A DNA stretch of 16,728 nt, from contig SGPL01000464.1 of the NCBI GenBank assembly GCA_004802705.1, positions 9,493 through 26,220 on the forward strand, read 5' to 3'. Within the stretch, counting starts at the first letter, position 1. Every line of letters begins with the position of its first letter. Made by a program: the position numbers and the translations under genes. Shown one piece after another: positions 1 through 7,573 of the stretch. The DNA comes from Bondarzewia mesenterica (taxonomy: Eukaryota > Basidiomycota > Agaricomycetes > Russulales > Bondarzewiaceae). Under the pieces are notes generated by a model. That model saw only the letters and a program-made list of their open reading frames with translations, made no database searches and was not told the DNA's origin.

Positions 1-1182
1 TNCGANCTTGTCNGATNCNGNNNANCTCCNCCAANNNCCNCCANCCTCATCNTGTGCTAGCTTCTGCTCCTCTCGTTCTTGGTTATTTTGGTGAGCTTTN
101 ATTTCGTNNTAGTTTGGGCCCTACGACCCGCCCGATGTGATGATCNAAACATTTACCATACTTTACCACATTCCGAACCATCGTGTGGAATACTTTGTCG
201 ATTTCAGCCTTGTCTGATCTTTCTCCTTTCTCTCTTCCTTCTCTTCCCTGAGTCCATTCGTTGCTGACACAACCTGGCCTTNNACCTTTATAGGTCTGNN
301 GTNGCGTCTCGGGNTTCANTGAATCNGATCAACTCGTGAGTTCCTTTCATCCTGTTCGCGTGATTTGGCNTGTATGCCCTCAGCTGTCGAGATGAGAAAC
401 TATCGATGGGCGGACACGAATGTNCGCTGTCCGCGAAGTCTCCTACTGTACAAATTGGAGATGGGCNGNGTACTTGTTGATATGCATCGAATACTGAACC
501 GTTCATCTGGCGTTATCTGTCTGTCTAGTACTGGCTCTGACCCACATTTTTTGCAGACTGCCACCTCATGGTATCTCCAATTGGTCGTCATTCAGAAGCG
601 AAAGATCGACCTTGACAATTGACAACTGTCTCTGGTGAATGCTGGCGACCACATGAGCACTGGTGTTCTACACTCTTACGTGGCAGTCTCATTATGCATG
701 GTTTGCGCTTACCTTTGCCATTGTCGATGGCGCCACCGAACNAAACTTACGATCAAGGCGTTGACGTGCCTTCTATCCAGTTGAGAGTTGGCGCGCTGGT
801 GGGCTGCCACCAATCTTTACATCGCGTTTTTTCGCGTCATCGCGCTGTTTACTTGACGCAATGTATTTATTTGAATCAGTTCTTTTGGTTTTTGGCATCT
901 GCATACTGCATACTTGTTCCCTCATTTCTTGATTCGAAGCTGGAAGTCCACAAAAAGTTAGCTTTGGAATACGTGCCGCGAAAATAGTATCATGCATTGC
1001 TATGTCCAGTCACATACATGCGAGAAACGAAAATCAGCAAAAATCAGATGAGATACAGTAAGCACACAAATTGAATGAACCTTCTTCCAATAAGTAAGAC
1101 AATATGGTTTTCAGATGTAGATCGAGGATGACAACTGCATCCAACGATACACACCTACGATTTATAAATTCATAAATTCCGC
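1..1182. other. Left flank, N-rich, no gene supported
   Basis: No convincing coding exon is seen on either strand. The first 60 bases contain about 20 single scattered Ns, and isolated Ns continue to about position 742. Isolated ambiguous bases, rather than one long gap, are what a consensus gives when similar copies are merged or when read quality is poor. The open frames here (for example 619-987 +) have no domain, no biased composition and no conserved look. The right end, about 1000-1182, probably holds the 3' UTR of the minus-strand gene that ends at 1183. Confidence 0.5.
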
Positions 1183-2742
1183 TCACGCCAACGCGCCCCA
1201 CATGCCCAGTCCCGCAAAGACACTGCCCAGTCCGACCAAAAACCCAACGTATGCGACGACGTGAATTCCAATTCGCGGGAGCACCATCGACGTCTGCAAC
1301 AGCGAGAGCGCGAGATGGAGGACGAAGACAACCGCGAATGTGATGTAGAAGGCGGCGTTGCTGGCGAATATTGGGCCCGGAGGGTGATACGACGCCACTG
1401 ATGTAGTGGGGTAGAGTTGTATTGAGAGCGGGGCACTAAGGTACGCCGCGGAGATGAGCAACATGAATCCAAGGGATAAGACGATGGACGCGATGCGGAG
1501 GAGACAGGAGACGAAGACGGGGATGCGCTATGGTACAGAATAAGAAGTTGCAGAGGCACTGGATCAGCGGTAGAGGAGGAAAGGACGTACGACAAACGGA
1601 ATACCGTAGAGCTCCTCGAGTTCCTCCCTCGCCTTGAGCGCAACAAGCTGGTCGAGGTCGCGGTCTACCTCGAGCCGCATCTCTGCCTCGCTCGGCCGGC
1701 GCTGCCTGAGCACATCAGGGCGTGCACCACTCGCTGCTGTCTCGCCATCGCTCGCATTCGCCCTTGCTGTACTGCCTTCGTGTGCCGACCCCGACGACTC
1801 ACCGTGCTCGCTCGAGTCTGAGCTCCGCGGTGGGAGTTGTTTCGATTGTGCGCCGTCTTGAGTGAGGGATCCAAGCTCGTGCACGCGGGCGGCAGGGACG
1901 AGCACATCTTGGTACAGAGCGAGCTGGTCGTACCCCTGTGCGACGCCCACTGCGACCTCTGCGAGGGACCACCCGAGCGCGAGCCACCATACGCGCCAGA
2001 AGGCGGGATCTGCAGGCTGAGGGTGTGGGTAGTCCATGTGGTGCCGGATTCGGAGGAGGGGGAGTGCGGCGAGGCGGAGGAATGTGCGAAGGAGGACATG
2101 CAGAGCGGTGGAGATGAGGGTGCTGGGAAGAGGTGGGAGGACTGCAGAAGCGAGGGTGTAGAGGGGCGTGCTCAGGAGGTGGGAGAGGGACCAAAGAGAG
2201 GTAGAGATGAGGAGTTCAGGGAAGGGGGCTGGGTATGCTGGTGTCTGTGTGTGCCATAGGAGAGGAGGCAGGAATGCGAGTATGAACCAGAGAAAAGTGC
2301 ACACTACGGGGACCAGCGTGTACAGAGATACGAGATACTTGTAAGAGCCTTCAAGGTGCTGTGAGCCAAAAAAAGGGGGGGGGATAAAGCAAGATGAGGC
2401 AAACGCACCGATGTAAATTCCTCTCTCCTCCAAAAACAACTCCTCGTCAATTTCGTCTTCCTCCTCATCGACCGCACGGTCTTCTGGCACCCTCGCCAGC
2501 AGCGCATTCCGATAAGTCTCAGGACTGTGCGTCCTGCTCATCCCTCCGTATCCCTGTTCGATGCCAGACTCCGTTGCGCCGTAGGACCGCCTGGGCACGG
2601 AATGGCTGATAGGGCCATCCGACGAAGCCTCTACACCGAGCAACGCGGCCTGCGGGTCCTCACGCTCGTGCTGGGAAGAAACTCGCATTTCTTGGCTTTC
2701 CCGCCACGCAGCGGCAGTAGCTACCAGTTTGCCCAAGCCCAT
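1183..2742 (-). CDS. Unrecognised multi-pass membrane protein (478 aa, 3 exons)
   Basis: I do not recognise the family. Exons on the minus strand are 2742-2409, 2348-1591 and 1527-1183, with introns 2408-2349 (60 nt) and 1590-1528 (63 nt); the frame closes to 478 residues. The start is the first ATG of the long frame, in a good context (gcc before ATG). Residues 1-110 are hydrophilic with an acidic stretch (EEEDEIDEEL). Hydrophobic segments lie at about 117-142, 153-182, 185-210, 229-248, 368-394, 418-441 and 450-474, so roughly seven membrane spans. A polar Ser/Glu/Arg-rich loop at about 265-350 separates spans 4 and 5 and is probably cytosolic. Intron 1 is a multiple of three and has no stop, so reading through it is possible; splicing gives a smoother IYIG-SYKYL join. 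The location could be an internal or plasma membrane. The function is unknown. Confidence 0.75.
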
Positions 2743-3751
2743 GGCGCACAGTTGAGCGTTGATGAAAGGGGGTAGGATGTGGTAGGGCTAAGAAAGGACC
2801 ATTCGCCGACCTGGGACCACACGCGACACTATATTTTGATTTTGATTTTTTCCTTCTGATTCTTGCCCCAGTTTGCGCAGCGCTTGCGCAATATGTTGAA
2901 AGCAGTGAGTAGATTCTGGAAGATGACGGCAAGCCAAAGGAATCAATGGGCCCTTTCCTTATACGTGCACATACACTTCTAAGTTATGTACAGGTATTTC
3001 GCCAGTATTTCGCCGGGCCGCACCTGGCCGCACCAGCGATTGATCAATAGAAAAAGGGCATCCGATTGACGACGAAGGCATACAACCATCAATGGTAGAT
3101 ACTCGTACACTCAGAGGTACAAGTCTATTGAGATTTGAGAGAACCGACGATCCATGAAAAATGTGCACGGTCGGAACGAAGCGCGGTGGACAAGGGTAAG
3201 TACATTTCTCGAGCCATAGAAGCTGGATTCAGGACGGAAATCCAAGATGAAGAGTCCCGTAAGTCGTGTCCGCACATCAATGAATGTGACATCCTGTGTG
3301 AACAAGTGAAGGTTGCCTGCACTTATATGCGCGCGATCCCTTGCATTCACGGCGTAAGTAAAGAGCACATGCTGCATGCTAAAATACACCGCGCACCAGC
3401 TGAGTACATATGGGCGCAAATGAATGCAAAGCGTATTACCAGCTGACACCTCGCGAATGCTTCAAGAGTAGACAGCACACTTACGGCAATTCAATTGACC
3501 CAAGTCCTCGAGTACAACACGAGACTCTTCGAATGAAAACAAATGATAGTTTGAATGAAATGACAAAATAGGAGGTGTCCATAGCAAGTGACTGGAGGAA
3601 GCTGGAGGAGCGTCCGGATATCTGGCTACCGATAGTAGCATATTAGCGAGAAGGTGATATGCATGTCACGCGACATGGTGCGTGGAACCTGCTCATTCGG
3701 TCAGATTCTTTGAGTATTAGGCGACAGTACAACGGAATGCACCAATAATGT
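2743..3751. other. Intergenic region, no gene supported
   Basis: This lies upstream of the membrane-protein gene at 2742 (-) and downstream of the small gene ending at 3752 (-). Open frames overlap on both strands at 3111-3449 (112 aa on -, 103 aa on +) but neither has a recognisable domain. Two small tandem direct duplications sit next to each other: GTATTTCGCC at 2994-3003 and 3005-3014, and GGCCGCACC at 3016-3024 and 3026-3034. Three GTAAGT or GTAAGT-like donor strings occur on the plus strand near 3195, 3258 and 3353, but I could not build an exon chain from them. Confidence 0.5.
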
Positions 3752-4230
3752 TTAATCCTTCGGCGGAGGAAGAGGAGGCGACTCATCCAGATTCAAAGGC
3801 AAGGCCGGCAGATCCGTCCTCGTCAACCTCAAATGCTCGTCGTCGAGCCTGTCATTATCATCGTCGTACTCATCCTCCAAGAACGAGTTGGCCGGAGGCC
3901 CGTCGTCCTCTGACAGACGGATGTTGCCTTCTCTACGGCTCCACGTTTTAAGCCTGCAATCATGCGAGATAAATTCTATTGTGATAAAAAGAAAGGAATA
4001 GAGAGATGTACTGATGCGATACGACAACACGAAGAGCGTCCGCTCGTCTCCAGAGGATGAAAAGGATGCAGATGGTTGCTGTCGTGAAGAGGAGAAGGAA
4101 AGGCAAGTTGCCTATCGGTTGCGGCTTCGGTGACTTGCGCGGCTCTGAGCTTGAAGCAATCATCACGGTAAGTAATTGTATAAATAGGAATATAGGCTTA
4201 CGAACCTCCAGGAGGAAGAGGTGGAGGCAT
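3752..4230 (-). CDS. Small single-pass membrane protein with acidic Pro-rich tail (122 aa, 3 exons)
   Basis: Minus-strand exons are 4230-4202, 4149-4012 and 3953-3752, with introns 4201-4150 (52 nt, GTAAGC...TTCAAG) and 4011-3954 (58 nt, GTACAT...TTGCAG). The frame closes exactly to 122 residues. The protein starts with a Pro-rich head (MPPPLPPGG), then a basic Lys/Pro/Arg stretch. One hydrophobic segment follows at about residues 26-41 (FLLLFTTATICILFIL, then WRR). A strongly acidic Asp/Glu-rich region follows at about 75-95, and the C-terminus is Pro-rich (SPPLPPPKD). There is no cleavable signal peptide, so it may be a signal-anchored or tail-type protein of the ER or mitochondria; that is a guess. 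The organised splice sites and consistent composition support a real gene. I do not recognise a family. Confidence 0.65.
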
Positions 4231-5046
4231 TGTGTCAGTATTCGTCGACAGTCGTCGAATCACTGGCTCAGTATCTACTTGGAGACAGTTGTGAAGTTGA
4301 GCTCATTAAAGCTACCAAATTTGGAAAGTAGTTTACACGCTCACATGACTGCCCAGAAAGCAATAAATTTCTTTTCGCTTTCCAATTTGTTCTCGTCGTC
4401 TCCTGCCTGAACCTCTCCACATTATGAACGTTGAATGTATCTGGCCTTGGAGAACCTGTATTCAGTCTCGCTGGTTGTTTCTTTCTTGGCTGCGGATCTG
4501 GTTAAGACTTTTCCAACGACGCCGACCCTTTGATTCTCCACTGAAAATGATACTTGGTGAGTATTCGCTTTCTATCATTAGCACACCGTCGTTGTGCGTC
4601 TTCTGTGATGAGACATTATTAAATTCAGTTATCCCTGTCTTAACAATTTGTGTCGATATATTGAATATCTGATTTCCTACTCCAATACACCTTCCGTTTT
4701 GTGACCGGTCGGCTGATATATTCTGTGTCATTTTCAGGTTTTTAAACGCACATGCGCCACAGCTGCCATGCCCGACAGATAGAGGTAACCATATTGCCCA
4801 TGGCTCCAACCGGCGTGCGTTGGAAGAAATACTGCGCAGTCACGGATTTTTGTCTTTTTGTTTTGTCTACCTGTGCATACCCTGTTATAACATAATGATA
4901 ATCTGCTCTCGTTTGCTCATGCACATGCATTGACCATGCTCGTTGCATGGACTCCTGAAAGAAAAGCAGATGCGATTTTTTTTTTGTGAGATTGTCTTCA
5001 GTGAACATGAGCCTCGGCTCTAATCCATCGATGTTGGTTCGAAGAG
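4231..5046. other. Divergent intergenic region, distal part, no gene supported
   Basis: This separates the small minus-strand gene (start 4230) from the eEF1G promoter. A short plus-strand frame from 4424 has a Trp/Arg/Leu-rich start and a GTGAGT at 4558 that could act as a donor, but the best chain I could make stops after about 58 residues and resembles nothing known. The base composition is AT-richer than in the flanking exons, which fits non-coding DNA. Confidence 0.5.
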
Positions 5047-5066
5047 CCCTAACCCTAACGCACGTG
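5047..5066 (+). promoter_or_regulatory. Double telo-box plus CACGTG site upstream of eEF1G
   Basis: Positions 5047-5059 read CCCTAACCCTAAC, two telomere-type units, and 5061-5066 read the palindrome CACGTG. They lie about 95-113 bp upstream of the eEF1G ATG. TTAGGG/CCCTAA boxes bound by Tbf1-like Myb factors and CACGTG boxes bound by Cbf1-like bHLH factors are known in promoters of translation and ribosomal-protein genes in some yeasts. The pairing beside a translation elongation factor gene makes a regulatory role plausible. Binding itself is inferred. Confidence 0.5.
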
Positions 5067-5100
5067 CTGAAAATTTGATACGAGACTGATCAAAATCGGA

Positions 5101-5148
5101 GGCTCCTCTCGCTCCTCTATTCACAACTTCCCTCTCCTTCCCCAATTA
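5101..5148 (+). promoter_or_regulatory. Pyrimidine-rich leader of eEF1G
   Basis: The stretch just before the eEF1G start is strongly C/T-rich on the coding strand (CTCCTCTCGCTCCTCTATTC followed by a second CT run near 5129-5143). Such CT tracts mark transcription start regions of highly expressed filamentous-fungal genes. The AT-rich bases 5144-5159 then lead into the ATG, with AAAA just before it as is common for strongly translated messages. Confidence 0.4.
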
Positions 5149-5159
5149 ATCACGATAAA

Positions 5160-7131
5160 ATGTCTGTCGGAACTCTCTATGCATCTGCGGCTGAGGCGAA
5201 GCGCGTGAGTATTCCAGTTGGCGAGCGCGCCATCCATCGTTCTCATTCGCTTTGGTTGACTGAAATCGATTCCGCATCTGACTCATTTTTACTTGTAGAT
5301 CCTCGCGGTTGCTGCGTTCGCCGGGCTCTCCGTCAACGTCAAGGAGCCCAAGGCCGATTTGATCAAAACTCCCACTCTGGAGACTGCGGATGGCTTCTCC
5401 GTCTTTGAGTCCAGTGCTATTGACAGATATCGTGAGTGTCTACTCTGTCTCCTCTTGTATTTATGAAACGGTTTCGGATCGTGTTGGACGATGCGGACGC
5501 ATTTCCATTAAAATTATCTCGTCGCATTCGCGAGATTATTGAGGATAGGTTTGTTTAGCTGCGATCGCCTCCTGAAGGACTCGATGCATATATCAGCAGC
5601 ATCTTCACTGGACTCGGACAGCTACTTTTCTCCCGTTATGTGGATCTTCTGGATCCGTCAACTTCTTCGACTCGCAGTGTCCAAAGTGTCCATATCTACG
5701 GCTGGTTTATGACCCCGCTGCTTCACGGTTGATATGACTTTCATTCCGCATTCGCTGCAAGTGGATCGCGTCTCTTGACGATGAGATCGGTCTTATCTTT
5801 CATTTTTCCCTCACGCCGCATGTCAAAAGCTCTCAATCCTTTCATATTATATCGAAACATTAGTTTTCTCGCCCCCGCTCTTTTTAAATGCAGCGTAGGC
5901 TAATGTATCTTCGTTTTTTCCCCCAGTTGCCTCGCTCGCTCCCAACTCCACCTTGATCGGTTCGAACGCCAAAGAGGCCGCCCTCGTCGACCAATGGGTC
6001 GCATTCTCTGATGCATATGTCACCGCCTACAACAACTTCATCATCCGCCTCGTACAGGGTCACATCAGCCCCTATAACAAACTCGTCCGTGCACATCTTT
6101 AATTTTGACGAATCGTTTCCCTTTGCTAACCCCAAACGCAGATCCACACCAACGTCCAGGACCGCCTGGTTGGTTCTTTGACAACCCTTGAAAAACACCT
6201 TGCCACCCGCACGTACCTCGCGACCGAGCGCATCACCCTTGCCGACATCACCCTCGCCTCCGCTATCCAGAGCGCTGTCGCCACCACTGTCGATGCCTCC
6301 CTTCGCACCAAGCTCCCTAACGTTCTCCGCCACTTTGAGACCATTGTGAACCAGCCATCGCTGAAGGCCGTTTTCGGCGAGACGACTTCGCGGAGAAGGC
6401 GGCGCAGTACACGCCCCCAGCCAAGGAAAAGAAGGAAAAGAAGGAGGAGGCTCCTAAGCCCAAGGCTGAGAAGAAGAAGCCGAAGAAGGCTGAGGAGGAG
6501 GACGAGGACGATGATGATAAGCCGATTGAGGAGCCCAAGGCGAAGAACCCTCTCGACTCGCTGCCGAAGTCCACGCTCAACCTCGAGGATTGGAAACGCG
6601 CGTACTCCAACAAGGACACGCGCGGAGCCGGTGGCTCCCTCGAATGGCTCTATGAGCAGTGCGTCCTCCCCTCTCCGTCTCGTGGGAGTATTGCTGACTT
6701 TGCCCACAGCTTCGACAAGGAAGGCTACTCATTGTGGCGCGTCGATTTCAAGTACAACGACGAGCTGACGCAGACGTTCATGTCCTCGAACTTGATTGGA
6801 GGGTTCTTTAACCGCCTCGAGGCGTCGCGCAAGTACCTGTTCGGCTCGATGGGTGTTCTGGGGGAGACCAACAACTCGATCATCACCGGCGCTCTCATTG
6901 CGCGCGGGCAGGAGATCAAGCCCAACGTCGATTGTGCGCCCGACTGGGAAAGCTACTCGTACCAGCGCATCGACCTCGCCAACGAGGAGCAGAAGAAGTT
7001 CTTCGAGGGCGCGCTTGCGTGGGATCTTGAGATTGACGGCAAGAAGTGGGTCGATGGCAAGAACGTGAGTCGTTTTTTTTTTTCGGTATCTTCGTTCGTT
7101 GACCGTGCTTTCTTTCCCTCAGTTCAAGTAA
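5160..7131 (+). CDS. Elongation factor 1B gamma subunit (eEF1G), 6 exons, apparent 1-nt frameshift
   Basis: The gamma subunit scaffolds the eEF1B complex, which reloads eEF1A with GTP in the cytosol. Exons: 5160-5204, 5299-5431, 5927-6084, 6142-6658, 6710-7064 and 7123-7131, giving about 405 residues after allowing for the frameshift. Residues 1-190 are the GST-like part (ILAVAAFAGL, DGFSVFESSA, DRLVGSLTTLEKHL, YLATERITLADI). A Lys/Glu/Asp-rich linker lies near 205-240, as usual in this family. From about 244 comes the eEF1G C-terminal domain (LDSLPKSTLNLEDWKRAY, HFDKEGYSLWRVDFKYNDEL, SNLIGGFFNRLE), ending in the short exon coding FK-stop. Oddities: the frame slips by one base near 6379-6384, where one base seems missing between FGE and DFAEK. 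Intron 2 is 495 nt. Intron 3 starts with a weak donor, GTCCGT. The segment before PTLETADGF seems shorter than in the yeast and animal proteins I remember. The family call is very secure. Confidence 0.95.
5432..5926 (+). other. Unusually long intron 2 of eEF1G (495 nt)
   Basis: Bounded by GTGAGT at 5432 and CCCCCAG ending at 5926, joining DRY to LASLAP in frame. All other introns modelled in this window are 48-94 nt. Because translation-factor introns in fungi sometimes carry snoRNAs, I searched for box C (RUGAUGA) and box D (CUGA) pairs. Only poor matches were found (for example ACGATGA near 5779 without a suitable CTGA after it), so no RNA gene is called. Confidence 0.7.
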
Positions 7132-7573
7132 ATGTTTCTCTTCCCCCGTGTATCCTCTCCCGGAGGTGTTGTAGTAGATCCTGTCATCGTCGTCATCCCG
7201 CAACCTTTATTTTTTTTTTGTTTCTCCGTGTTGTTTTTGTCTTTGTATGCAATCACTGTTGCAGTAGGGTTGAGAATAAAACGTCGAGAAGTTTTCATGG
7301 AATCAAATGTAACGTGTGAGGTAGATACCCACTTTTCAATCTCCACATTATCGACTCTTACATGCTCCACGCTCAACCTGCGTCATGTCGTAAAAGTTTG
7401 CATGAGATTACAGGTAATCGTGTGCAACGGGTCATGACATGAGTTCAGCATCATCACAAACAGACAGGAAGTCCATGCCAACAAGGGCGACAAGATGCAG
7501 AGTAGGAATACACGACGACACTGAACAGAACACAAAATCGATGAACCCAACCGGTCGACAAGCGATACGCAAC
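7132..7573. other. Shared 3' region between convergent eEF1G and AKR1-like genes
   Basis: Both genes end here (7131 on + and 7574 on -), so this 442-bp stretch must hold both 3' UTRs and polyadenylation regions. It contains T-rich runs on the plus strand (7208-7240) and AATAAA at about 7275. No coding exon is visible. Confidence 0.6.

Noticed and set aside
1170..1646. 158-codon Ser/Arg-rich minus-strand open frame
   Set aside because: It is a shifted reading of the last exon of the membrane-protein gene and the intron before it. The spliced frame gives coherent hydrophobic spans.
3111..3449. Overlapping open frames on both strands in the first large intergenic region
   Set aside because: Neither shows a domain or splice chain. 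Mutual overlap of open frames in a GC-balanced region is expected by chance.
5047..5059. Telomere or interstitial telomeric repeat
   Set aside because: Only two CCCTAA units are present, placed in a promoter between intact genes. A regulatory box fits better.
5432..5926. Intronic box C/D snoRNA in eEF1G
   Set aside because: The best box C-like strings (ACGATGA, ACGATGC) deviate from the consensus or lack a box D at a proper distance, and no terminal stem was seen.
6178..6768. 196-codon Arg/Ser-rich plus-strand open frame
   Set aside because: It begins inside eEF1G exon 4 and becomes Arg-rich only after the one-base slip near 6382. The same DNA read one frame over gives the normal Lys/Glu linker and C-terminal domain of eEF1G.
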